The notes under the pieces: generated by a model
Seen by the model: the letters and a program-made list of their open reading frames with translations, nothing else
What the model was told of the DNA's origin: nothing
The model's database searches: none
Part shown: positions 10,276-19,851 of the stretch, in pieces
Position numbering within the stretch: position 1 is the stretch's first letter
How the letters are laid out: each line of letters begins with the position of its first letter
Position numbers and translations under genes: made by a program
Assembly: GCA_029948255.1 (NCBI GenBank)
Contig: JALIZF010001769.1
Span: 62,001-126,000, forward strand
From: Telmatactis stephensoni
Taxonomy: Eukaryota > Cnidaria > Anthozoa > Actiniaria > Isophelliidae
Direction: 5' to 3'
DNA length: 64,000 nt

Positions 10276-10580
10276 CTATTTTAACCGATTTTCACCATTC
10301 CCCTTTAAAATAGCTTCACTCTTACCTATCCAATCCCCCTCTGAAACTACATAAAGTCTGGATCGATTATAGGTCTTTTGGGTCAGGTTGGCAAACCCTT
10401 CAGGGGTAAAGTTTTCGTTCGATTTTGAAAGGTATTTCACCTCTGTCACTAAATCCGGGTATATCAATCAGAATTTCTTGATGCTTTCCAGTGTGGAATC
10501 CATTCTTATGAAAGCAGCAACTGCCATGTCTAAAATATTTTCTGGACACTGTTTTTTGAACTTCAAGATTAATTAGCATG
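10276..10580 (-). pseudogene. Decayed coding exon of unknown family
   Basis: Read on the minus strand, about 85 codons flow well apart from one stop: LKFKKQCPENILDMAVAAFI, then stop, then IYPDLVTEVKYLSKSNENF and ANLTQKTYNRSRLYVVSEGD, followed by a GTAAGA donor-like site. I do not recognise the family. Composition and flow look protein-coding rather than random, but it could be another transposon remnant. Confidence -1.
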
Positions 10581-10707
10581 GTTTGTCCAACTTTTTTTTG
10601 GTACTAGCTTCCTGACTGGGACCTTTTTCTTGGTATGTTTTAAATTCCACAAAGCCTATTGGAATCTGTGAAAGATAGAGCATTTAAAATGTTTATCTTT
10701 ATATAAA

Positions 10708-10768
10708 AATTAATTAATTAATTAATTTATTTATTTATTTATTAATTAATTAATAATAACAATAACAA
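10708..10768. repeat. (TTAA)n / (TTTA)n tetranucleotide tract
   Basis: A run of TTAATTAATTAA changes to TTTATTTATTTA and back to TTAATTAAT, then to imperfect AATAAC. Simple repeat. Confidence -1.
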
Positions 10769-10831
10769 TTCATTATAAATAACATATAACAAGATTTTTT
10801 TTTTAGTAGTACCGTTAACATCAAAAGTTGG

Positions 10832-11571
10832 CTACATTAAAAAGATCCTCATTCTCTGCACCTCTGAATACATCCAAAACTCTTCCATCATGCATTCTTC
10901 CCAGGTAACCAGTAGATACAGATAGGTGGAGTTTAGAAGAATCCACAACTCCTTGCACAACATTACTGTGGAATTTTTTTGTTTGAAATAGTCATCTGCA
11001 TTCGACACTAATCTTGTCATGCGCGGGATGTTTATAGAGCTCTGAACTAGATTATTGGTAGACACGTACGTAGGTAGTGTGAACAATGATTTGTGACGTC
11101 ATCAATATATGCTTGGAATGATCGCTGACCATGCGATTGGAGTCTTTGTTATCTAGCTAAGTTGTCGTTGTTATTCAGATTTATCATACCCCGGGAATCC
11201 ACTGAATCCTGCTTTGTATTCGTGGAAGTGTTCCAGCAAGGCCATGAACTGTTTAGTGATATTTCTCAGGAAAGACAATTTCCTTTTATGAGTTTTTCAT
11301 CGCCGTTGTGCGCTCGATCGAAGCAAGACGATATAAAGTTGCATTCCAATGTTCTCCTCGTCAAAGAGGTAAAATCTCTTTAGAAAGCCACACGATATCG
11401 CTAAAATTTCTGGTGAATCGAAATTTTGCTTTCTTTACGCAGGCTATTCTCAGTAGTTCTGTTAAATCCACATATATTTATGCATTCTCTATACATTTAA
11501 TACAAGGCAAATTATGTGTCAGATATTTATCAAGACTCTTTTAGCTGCCAGGGAGCGATACATAAACTCTA
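10832..11571. other. Stretch without recognisable gene
   Basis: Several short open frames exist on both strands, but none shows a known motif or supported splice structure. Confidence -1.
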
Positions 11572-11738
11572 ATCAGTTAGTTTTATAATCATTGCTAACA
11601 CTGTTTGTGATTGTTTGAAAAAGCAATATATTTCAGTGAATAAAATGTACTTGTACATTTCTAAAACTTGTGTTGTCGTAGTCAGTTAGTTTTATAATCA
11701 TTGCCAACGCTATCCGTTTGTGATTGTTTGAAAAATTG
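11572..11738 (+). repeat. Two direct copies of a ~55 bp unit
   Basis: The unit beginning TCAGTTAGTTTTATAATCAT at 11573 recurs at 11682. Both copies continue through CACTGTTTGTGATTG-like sequence and GTTTGAAAAA. The second copy has a small internal insertion. The spacing is about 109 bp. Confidence -1.
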
Positions 11739-11979
11739 CTTTAATTTACTCAAGGTGCTAAATATTTTGAACTGTGTGTGTCCGACACTGAACCTGGAGA
11801 ATTATGTTCTGTAGTTCAATATTGAAGGTCAACTAGCAGTGTTCGTCACACAACGCACAGGAGATAGACAAGAAACATTTGCCAATATATCAGACAAAGC
11901 GGTGTACTTTCGTGAGTTTTAGGGGAACAGTTCTGCTAATGTGGATACACCAGCTATTTTCTGCTCGCAGCATTTCACT

Positions 11980-12305
11980 TTCTATTAGAAACGGCTAGTC
12001 CCTAGGTGCTTTGATTGGAATGTGGCTCCCATCAGTTGCTGCTACAATGTTAGGAATGCCACTTTTGTGTGAAAACCCCTCTATCTTAGTTTGAATGTAA
12101 TCTCTAGAGATTTAACAAAATTGTTCTTTAAGCGACATAGCTCATGAACAAACTCATTGGTGCAATACAATGCTGATGGCTTTGAGAGTCCTATCATAAG
12201 GCCACACGGACAATAGCACTCTCCAGAGGCTAGCCTCCATAAACTAACCGCCACTCTCTTCTCTACTGGGATTGCTTCTCTCAGCCTTGTGTTCTGTCGT
12301 TGCAT
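11980..12305 (-). pseudogene. Harbinger (HARBI1-type) transposase remnant
   Basis: The minus strand from about 12305 reads TRLREAIPVEKRVAVSLWRL, ASGECY, GLMIGLSKPSALY and EFVHELCRLKN. After a frameshift near 12100 it continues IEGFSHKSGIPNIVAATDGS and HIPIKAPRD. The last block is the first catalytic Asp region of Harbinger DDE transposases (usually AIDGTHIPIKAP). The frame then hits a stop. The second Asp and the Glu are absent. No TIR pair was found, so this is an isolated fragment of a subfamily different from the Harbinger copies at 24-28 kb and 59-61 kb. Confidence -1.
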
Positions 12306-12590
12306 TTTAATGAAAAATGCAAATTTGCCAAAAAATGCAAATTTGACTTTTTGCAAGATTTTACACAAGTACATATATTTTTGACCTTATTTTCAAGTAC
12401 AAAACCCGATTTTCATCAAAAATTGCACGTTGGTTTTGATAAATAGCATTTTAACGAAAAATGCAAATTTGCCAAATAATGCAAAATTTGACTTTTTGTG
12501 AGATTTTCTAATTTTTCTCATAAAAAGGCCTTTTTGACCTTATTTTCAAGTGCAAAACGCGATTTTCATCAACAATTGAATATCATCAAT
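12303..12590 (+). repeat. Two tandem copies of a ~145 bp AT-rich unit
   Basis: ATTTTAAxGAAAAATGCAAA at about 12305 recurs near 12449, and both copies proceed to TTTGACCTTATTTTCAAG and GATTTTCATCAA. The unit also contains the internal doublet AAATTTGCCAAA/TAATGCAAA. Confidence -1.
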
Positions 12591-12837
12591 CATACTTAAA
12601 AGAATAATAATATAAATTATAAATACATAGTAACCATAATAACTTTCAATGTGGTTGAAAAATTCCAAAAATACAACTTTATATTAGTATTTCCTTACTA
12701 ACACAAAACTTTTTCTGCATAAGTTCAGGATGAGCTCGGGCCACACATTTGCACGTCGAAAAGTGCTATCCCATGTTTCCTTTTATTAGACTCCAGTTTT
12801 CCCTTTTCCGACAGGTCGTTTCCAATAACTAGTACCC

Positions 12838-12965
12838 GACAACTCATTTCAAGTCTTCTTTGTTCTTAACAACTCATTTCTAACAACTCATTTCCGACAA
12901 CTCGTTCCCGAAACTTGTTTCCGACAACATATTTCCAACAACTTGTTCCCGACAAACTCATGACC
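12838..12965 (+). repeat. Degenerate 14 bp minisatellite
   Basis: Seven to eight diverged copies of ACAACTCATTTCCG and variants (ACAACTCGTTCCCG, ACAACATATTTCCA, ACAACTTGTTCCCG) follow each other. No coding frame is conserved through it. Confidence -1.
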
Positions 12966-13613
12966 CCCATTTGATTCTGTAGTAGTTTCATGTTTTTTGT
13001 TATATTTTTGCACGTAATAGTATTTTGGACTAGTGACAAACTTCTTGCAAGAATCTAATTCATGAGGTTTGAGTGACTAAGGCTTTTTCAGTCGATCAGC
13101 AGTACCTTTTGTTGGACAAAGATGAAGAAAAAAATGCTGATCCTCTGCTTCCCTACCATACCATACCAGTTTCAAATAAGAGGTCGGATGTGGACATTTT
13201 GGAATTTCCATTGTTGGAAAGTATGGTTGGAGAGACGTCGTCCTCAAGAAACAAAAGACAACGTAAATGACAGAGAAGATTTTTTAGAAGAAACCCACCT
13301 ACTAAACAAAGTGCGTCCATCATCCTAATATAATACAACTGGTAGGCATTTATCAGGATGTCATTGTACCTCATTTTGATATTGTAAATGGAAGCCATTC
13401 TCACTTTCAAGTGAGTTTCCTGAAGAAAAAGTTACATGGTGCAAACTATTCCATGGTCCAGTAAATGGAAACATTATCTACATGAAGATGTCAAAATGTC
13501 AACGATATATAATCTGATGTTGTACTTCAAGGAAGTTGGAATGAGTGCCAAAATCAGTGCCATGCTGATAGATTTTGGAAAGGCCAGAGATATATAAAAG
13601 TGTACACAAACAC
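12966..13613. other. Stretch without supported gene
   Basis: A 65-codon plus-strand frame at 13073-13270 (LLLDKDEEKNADPLLPYH, NKRQRK at the end) is moderately protein-like, but it has no known motif and no convincing splice context. Confidence -1.
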
Positions 13614-14030
13614 TTAGAGCTTAGGCTTTATTAAAGGATCTTCACAACCCTGTTTCAGTGCAAGAAAGGTTGCGTACACTTTGATAGCCCCTTGACAATA
13701 TGCCTGAACAGAGTGAAGGACATTAATTGATCCACTTGCCACAAGTGCATTTTCAACCCAACAGCAGACACAAGACTTAAGAGCCATAGTGGTTGAGCCT
13801 AAAAACCTTGTATAATCATATCGCCTTCCTAGGGAATCTTTGAGTTTGTATACACATTTAAGAAAATCATCTAATTTCCATTTAAATTGAACTACACCGT
13901 ATTTTAAGGCACCATGAAGTATACAACTTGATATAAGCATCCATTTGTTTTGATTGAGAAAGAATACCAAACGATTCCGAAAGAAAAGCAAACGGTCCAG
14001 TGGTGTCCTTGATAAGCTGTGACTGAAAGA
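13614..14030 (-). CDS. Unrecognised protein fragment, ~135 codons
   Basis: A minus-strand open frame extends from about 14030 through an internal Met (13991) to a stop at 13614. It has normal amino-acid composition: KWKLDDFLKCVYKLKDSLGR, RYDYTRFLGSTTMALKSC, CCWVENALVASGSINVLHSV. I do not recognise the family. There is no clear start or splice site. It may be a piece of a transposon gene or of a host gene whose other exons are not visible. Confidence -1.
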   Translation of the reverse strand, partial: SFSHSLSRTPLDRLLFFRNRLVFFLNQNKWMLISSCILHGALKYGVVQFKWKLDDFLKCVYKLKDSLGRRYDYTRFLGSTTMALKSCVCCWVENALVASGSINVLHSVQAYCQGAIKVYATFLALKQGCEDPLIKPKL

Positions 14031-14762
14031 ATGGTACGAGTCTAAAACAACATAAGCTCTTTTCTTTTCATCACATCAAAACTTTTTTTGCAATGTCAGG
14101 AGTCTGGAAACATCTTACAGAAAAAAATAAAGGGGCAAATGTTAATTCCCTAACCTGAGTTTCCTGTGGTACTAAGAAGAGCAGGGCACAAAATATATTT
14201 TTTCAATAATACTTTATTGAAAAAATAAGAAAACACAATATGAATTAACTGACTTGATGTAAGAGTTGTAACGATGCATAACAGTTCTTTACTTTCTCCA
14301 CTACAACGGCCAACTGCCTTCAATCTGTCCAAGAAACATACTTGCAACTGATATTTTCTATTTTTTCTATTTTGTTGTTGTTGTTGTTTTCTGAATTAAG
14401 TCAATAGAAACGTTTGGTGGTCCATTCGACACAAAGGCAGAGCAATTAAATATGGCATCCAATAACATAGCACTTCTGTCTTGCTTCTTTTCCATTAATG
14501 GTTTCACCATCTCTGGATTTTTTGACAGCTGATAAAGCCCAATGTAGTACCGTCTTCGCCATCAAGGTTGAATTCTTTCAATTTCAATGCTACAATAGCC
14601 ACAAAAATCAAAAATAACAATGCTAAGTTACAGAATTTATCACGTTTTGTGCTTCCTTTAGCTTCAAGAAAAGCCTATAGATGGCCCAATGGAAGATTAG
14701 CCAGGCTAAATTGGCTCCATCTTTAAATAAAGTTTATTATTATTATTATTATTAAGCCAGAT
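14031..14762. other. Stretch without recognisable gene
   Basis: Contains (TTG)n near 14377-14390 and a short (ATT)n at about 14733-14754. No coding support. Confidence -1.
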
Positions 14763-15257
14763 TTAAAAGAATCTACCTTTGAATATTCCCCTCTTGAGAT
14801 TTTGCTGTACCATATGAATGTCTTCCCTTTCTGCTTTGAATTCAGTGGTGATCATTTGAATGGCTGACTTGATGATGTAAATCTTTCCCTCGATGTTAGG
14901 AACAAGTACAAGCAGATTTGGCAAAATATATATTAAGGATATAGTTTCTTCCAAGAGATTAACTAGGACTCCAAGGTGTTCCAGCTTTTCCACAGTTTTA
15001 TCGAGTATTTCAAGAAGCAGTTTTAGCTTGTCTTTTTCATCAATGACACAATCAGCCATCTTTGCAAGAACTCTGTACCACTCTTCTACTCTTCCCATAG
15101 TAACTATACCAAGTGGCAAACCACCCCAAGGGGACTTGGGTGCAGCTATGAAAATTTTCAAATTCCAGGAGCAGTAGGAACTCTGTACTACAGAAAGGGA
15201 TAATGTGCACCTATGATTGCTTGTGATAATGAAGGATGCCAACATAAATGTTTTCAT
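14763..15257 (-). CDS. Unrecognised helical protein fragment
   Basis: A minus-strand frame of 164 codons. The part after the internal Met (MGRVEEWYRVLAKMADCVID onward) is rich in Leu, Glu and Lys and would form amphipathic helices (KLKLLLEILDKTVEKLEHLG, FKAEREDIHMVQQNLKRG). The first 50 residues look random. No domain is recognised, and nothing in the flanks marks a promoter or splice site. It could be chance; low confidence. Confidence -1.
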   Translation of the reverse strand: MKTFMLASFIITSNHRCTLSLSVVQSSYCSWNLKIFIAAPKSPWGGLPLGIVTMGRVEEWYRVLAKMADCVIDEKDKLKLLLEILDKTVEKLEHLGVLVNLLEETISLIYILPNLLVLVPNIEGKIYIIKSAIQMITTEFKAEREDIHMVQQNLKRGIFKGRFF

Positions 15258-15844
15258 TTTAAACTCATGAAATGAACTTGAATATTATTCAAGGTGTAAT
15301 AGCCAATACATAAAAATGAGAACAATGGAATTAGAGCCTATTAGGGTGTATTAGTCTAATATCTATTTCACGGGTTTAATAGATGACTTTCAAAAATGGC
15401 AGCCTAGTACATGAGAACAAGGCCACAAAGTCCTTGTTACGAAAAAATAAGCGTGGCGACATTTCTATTGCTATCAAAGACGATGTTTTCTTCTTCCTTT
15501 TGAAATAACTATTTTCTGTGCATTTTACAGGATATACTTAGTCTCATTTGATGCCATGATGATTTTGGAGGCCTTTCTGGCCTCGTTCTCGTTAACAATG
15601 AGCCCACCATTTTTGAAAGTCGTCTATGGACTCACTCTAATAGAGATTAAAATGTACATTCTTTCTTCTAATTTTGCGAAAGACTTTGCACATTGATGGA
15701 GGAACAGAAACAGATGACCTTGCTTCTATTCACTGTTTCCTTAGAGACAAACAAGGTGATCTGGAGAAGCCCTCTGATGCAATACTTTATGGACCCTCAA
15801 CGCAGAACAAGATTGAGCGTACAGTACTTTAACGAACAGTTAAA
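15258..15844. other. Stretch without recognisable gene
   Basis: No gene, TIR or array identified. A short complementary pair (GACTTTCAAAAATGG near 15384, CATTTTTGAAAGTC near 15610) brackets about 230 bp and may mark a small inverted-repeat element. Confidence -1.
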
Positions 15845-16290
15845 ATCATTATTATAACATATGGTCAGGTCAGGCTGGAACCTGCTACTGGTAACATGTA
15901 ACTACCTGCCACATGGACGGGTTGTCGGCATCTAAACCGGCTCCCCCACCAGGTTCTTTCTGGTGAGGAGGGTGGCATGACACCCAGCAGGAATAAAAAC
16001 AAGACCTGTCAAAGGGCGGATGAGCCTGACTGAGCCAACGGCCATCATGCATCAGTGAACTTTTATTTTATTGTGTTTTGATTGTAATTTGTAATATAGT
16101 AATTTGTAGTATAGTAATTTGTAGTGCAGTAATTTATAGTGACTATTTTAAAATTAATTTTCATGGTACGGACTGTGTAGCAGCAGCCCAAGGCGCCATC
16201 CTATGCTCAGTCTACCATGCATGTTCAGTATATGTTTTTGTAAAGCTCCTAGAGCAGATTTTGGATAGGCGCTATATAAATGATCATTAT
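15845..16290 (+). mobile_element. LINE/SINE 3'-end-like fragment
   Basis: The stretch ends in TTTGTAAAGCTCCTAGAGCA, TTTTGGATAGGCGCTATATA and AATGATCATTAT. This closely resembles the conserved 3' tail of L2-type LINEs and of SINEs that borrow it (GTAAAGCGC ... GGCGCTATATAAAT). Inside is a small array of four TAATTTGTAGTATAG-like units at about 16083-16140. The 5' boundary is uncertain and no coding sequence remains. Confidence -1.
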
Positions 16291-16436
16291 AATTATGGTC
16301 GGTTTTATTGGTACTTTTTCATATACAGGTTTTTTTGAAACTAGTTGCGGACATTGTCTAGGCAACAGTTCCTGATGAACTATAAAGATAGTGTGTGTGT
16401 TTTAGTGCCTCAAACTATAAAACTTCTTGAACACTT

Positions 16437-16601
16437 ATTATTATTATTATTATTATTATTATTCTCAAGTTTATGTAAATGTTGAATGTATCTAGTTTAT
16501 GATAATATTGTTAATCAAGTAGCCAATTGTATTTCACCTATAAGTAGAGAGATTTACAATTGCACGTACATGTAACAAAACATAAAAATAAAGTTTTCAT
16601 T

Positions 16602-16652
<51 letters not shown>
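16437..16652 (+). repeat. Two ATT microsatellite tracts with AT-rich spacer
   Basis: (ATT)n lies at about 16437-16462 and 16600-16652. The second directly abuts the 5' truncation point of RLE-LINE copy A. The spacer ends in ATAAAAATAAAGTTTTCATT, which looks like a polyadenylated 3' end of another element. Confidence -1.
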
Positions 16653-18135
16653 GTTTGGAAAGGACCATCGGGTGATGAATCATCTGCTGTTCATGGATGA
16701 CTTGAAGTTGTATAGTAGATCGGAGGAGGAGTTGGAGAGGTTGATTGAGGTGGTTCAGGTATATTCGAGGGATATTGGGATGGAGTTTGGTTTGGACAAG
16801 TGTGCAGTGTTGGTATTAAAGCAGGGAACTAAAGAACGTTGTGAAGGGATTGTTTTGCCTGATGGTCAGGTAATGAGTGAGATGGACGAGAATGGGTATA
16901 AGTACTTGGGTGTGTTAGAAGGGGCAGATATCATGCAGAAGGAAATGAAGAAGAAAGTAAGAGATGAGTACTTGAGAAGGGTGAAGCTTGTGGCAAAGTC
17001 GAAGTTGTATGGTGGTAATTTGATCAAGGCGATCAATGCTTGGGCTGTCAGTGTGGTAAGGTATAGTGCTGGGATTTTGGACTGGAGTGATCGGGAGTTG
17101 AAGGAGATGGATGTAAAAACGAGAAAGAGGTTGACAATGTTTGGGGTCTTTCACAAGAAGGGGAGTGTTCCGAGGTTGTACATGAAAAGGAAGCATGGTG
17201 GTAGGGGGCTGATCAGTATTGTTGACTGTGTGAGGGCAGAAGAGCTGGGTTTGTTTGGGTATGTTAAGAGAGTGACGAGTGGATGCTAAAGGTGGTTGGT
17301 GAGTCGTTGCAGGTTGGTGAGACAAAGAAGGAGTATAAGAAGAGGGTGCAGAAGGAGAGGAAAGAAAATTTCCTAGAGAAGAGGTTGCATGGGAAATTCA
17401 TGAGGGATGTGAGCGAGGTTGCTGATGAGCGGTCTTGGCAGTGGTTAAGGGCCGGGTATTTGGGTAAGGGCACTGAGGGGTTTGTTTTTGCAGCACAGGA
17501 GCAAGCTCTGAGGACAAGGTTTTTCCGGGCAACCATTCAGAAAGAGAATGTGGATCCAAAGTGTAGGGTTTGTGGGAAGGAGGTGGAGTCTGTTGGCCAT
17601 TTGGCAAGTGGTTGTAGCGTTTTGGCCCAGAAGCAATATAAGAAGAGACATGATCGGATGGGGTTGCGGGTGTATTGGGAGTTTGTGTCGGAAGTATGGG
17701 GTGAAGTGTGCTGATGTGTGGTATAAGGAGGTTCCAGATGAAGTTAGGATTTCGGATGATGGAGAAGTAGAGATTTGGTGGGACAGGAGCGTCGAGACAA
17801 CACAGAAGATGGAACATAATCGCCCAGATGTTACTGTGTTGAATCGGGCGGCTCATAAGTGGACCTTTGTTGATTTCTCGGTGCCTTGGGATCGCAATGT
17901 GATGGTGAAGGAAGAGGAGAAAATTGCCAAATATTCTCCTCTTGCAAAGGAGATACGAAAGTTGCACCGGGTATCAACAAAGGTGATTCCATTGGTCGTT
18001 GGCACTTTAGGGGTCGTGTCAAGCAATCTTGAGGGGTACTTGAAAGATCTCGGTATTCCAGATGTGCTGGGTGGCATGCAGACATCTGCAATCATTGGCA
18101 CCACCCTCATTCTGCAGAGAGTGCTTAGTCTCTAA
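16653..18135 (+). pseudogene. RT C-terminus and restriction-like endonuclease, copy A
   Basis: The first frame (to 17289) starts at the catalytic block LLFMDDLKLYSRS and passes YKYLGVLEGADI. A frame change near 17264, where copy C has one extra A (GTTAAAGAGAG versus GTTAAGAGAG), leads to the second frame (17283-17714), which has the knuckle CRVCGKEVESVGHLASGCSV. A further one-base shift near 17680 leads to the third frame (to 18135), with the endonuclease core: RPDVTVLNRAAHKWTFVDFS and PWD. PD and VD supply the acidic residues of the PD-(D/E)xK fold. The protein then ends normally. Two single-base indels are the only lesions. Confidence -1.
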
Positions 18136-18229
18136 GCCCCAGGTCATGGGGTTGAGGCTAAGTGGTATTTTACACCTGTAGTGTGAAATTGAATCTCCAC
18201 TCAGGTTGTCTATTTATAGAAAGTCCTTC
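16653..18229 (+). mobile_element. RLE-LINE family 2, copy A, 5'-truncated
   Basis: The element begins abruptly in the middle of the RT domain right after (ATT)n and ends with the family 3' UTR (GCCCCAGGTCATGGGGTTGA ... CTCAGGTTGTCTATTTATAG) followed by (TTA)n. It is highly similar by eye to the longer copy at 18848-22712. 5' truncation with an intact 3' end is the signature of target-primed reverse transcription. Confidence -1.
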
Positions 18230-18256
18230 TTATTATTATTATTATTATTATTATTA

Positions 18257-18323
<67 letters not shown>

Positions 18324-18735
18324 GATTATGATTATGATTATGATTATGATTATGATTATGATTATGATTATGATTATGATTATGATTATGATTATGATTA
18401 TATTATGATTATGATTATGATTATGATTATGATTATGATTATGATTATGATTATGATTATGATTATGATTATGATTATGATTATGATTATGATTATGATT
18501 ATGATTATGATTATGATTATGATTATGATTATGATTATGATTATGATTATGATTATGATTATGATTATGATTATGATTATGATTATGATTATGATTATGA
18601 TTATGATTATGATTATGATTATGATTATGATTATGATTATGATTATGATTATGATTATGATTATGATTATGATTATGATTATGATTATGATTATGATTAT
18701 GATTATGATTATTATTATTATTATTATTATTATTA
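18230..18735 (+). repeat. ATT microsatellite with long (GATTAT)n hexanucleotide array
   Basis: About 90 bp of (ATT)n give way near 18323 to roughly 390 bp of GATTAT units with one phase slip near 18400, then return to (ATT)n. An apparent 228-codon frame across it is only repeated Tyr/Asp and Ile/Met and is not a gene. Confidence -1.
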
Positions 18736-18778
18736 TGAAATTAAATCTCCACTCAGGTTGTCTATTTATAGAAAGTCC

Positions 18779-18780
<2 letters not shown>
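18736..18780 (+). mobile_element. RLE-LINE family 2, 45 bp tail fragment (copy B)
   Basis: TGAAATTAAATCTCCACTCA and GGTTGTCTATTTATAGAAAG match the last 45 bases of the family 3' UTR exactly or nearly so. The fragment is embedded on both sides in (ATT)n, so it is an extremely 5'-truncated insertion. Confidence -1.

Positions 18781-18847
<67 letters not shown>
18781..18847 (+). repeat. (ATT)n microsatellite between LINE copies
   Basis: About 22 uninterrupted ATT units separate the 45 bp tail fragment from the start of the near-full-length copy. Confidence -1.
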
Positions 18848-18957
18848 GGCGGTGATCGTATTCCTCCTAGTGGTGCCGCTGGATATTCCTTCAGAGGGAG
18901 AACCGAACGTACGACCCAGAGATTTTAACACTGAGTGTTACTGGAGATTTTATTAGC

Positions 18958-19851
18958 ATGTTGCATTGCTGTGATGACAGGCTAGGTTCCGGTGGGGCGG
19001 ATGAGCCTGGGGTTGATTTTTCCAACCCCTGTGATCTTGAAAGAGCTTCTTTGGAAGCTACTGAGGGGCGTCAAGCCAGACATTTTGAAAGGCCTCTTGT
19101 AGAGGCTAATAAGGGGCAGGCCATTGATTTTGTGACAAGAGGTTCAGCTGTTGGACTTCGCAAGAGTGGAAAAAGAGGAAAGTGCAAAGATTGGTGGACG
19201 CATGAGGAGAGGAAGTTTTTGTGGGAATGTTTTGTTAGAAGTGGTGGGAAGAGGTCAGGTGGATACATAAAGAAGGTGAAGGCTTTGTGGGACGAAAGAG
19301 GATTGAGTGTGAGAGAAGTGCCAAGTTTGTTGTCGCAACTGAAGAGTGTTGAGAAGGGGTTGCTGACAATGATGGAGAAGGATGAGATTGAGAAGATGGT
19401 CAAAGATGAGATCAGAATGATGGACAGTGAGGGACAGGAGTTGACAGATGCTAGAAAGGCAGAATGGAGTGCTTTGTTTGGTGAAAGTGACGATGAGGAT
19501 GAGTTCCTTGGATTTCAGATTGAGAGTGGTGACCAAAGTACGTCTGGAGTGGGAGTAGGTGGCTATGAAGGTGAGGTAGATTGGGCGAATGGTGGTGTTG
19601 ACACAAGGGGAAGAGAAAGGATGGTTGAAGTCAATGAAGTTGGGTTAAGAGGAGTTAATGTGGTAATGGAGAGACTGGTTACTTTTCGTGAAGATAATGG
19701 TCTCAGGATAGCAAGTGACGAGGAGAAGGAGGTACTTGAGAAGATGAAAATAGTATTTGAAGGGAAAGAGTGGACAGAAGTGCCGGGGTTGAAGGCTTTG
19801 GATAGGAGGAAGGTTAACAGGGAGGTGCAGATTGTGATGGTTGATGCATAA
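18958..19851 (+). pseudogene. N-terminal Myb-like DNA-binding region of RLE-LINE
   Basis: A 297-codon open frame starting at the first ATG of the element. Around residues 78-140 it has a tryptophan-spaced helical motif (CKDWWTHEERKFLWECF, GGYIKKVKALWDERG, LLSQLKSVEKGLL) that resembles a Myb/SANT-type DNA-binding fold, as seen in R2-type LINEs next to their zinc fingers. I see no clear C2H2 finger. An acidic segment (DSEGQEL, ESDDEDEF) follows. The frame ends at 19849-19851 through an indel; coding continues in other frames (KPRWQRRIEKSIVEWRKDLS), so it was once joined to the RT. Confidence -1.

Noticed and set aside
12838..12965. Possible CRISPR-like or protein repeat array
   Set aside because: Units are 14 bp, contiguous without spacers, and diverged; a minisatellite is the simpler reading.
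18162..18848. A 228-codon open frame
   Set aside because: It consists of Tyr, Asp, Ile and Met repeats translated from ATT and GATTAT microsatellites.
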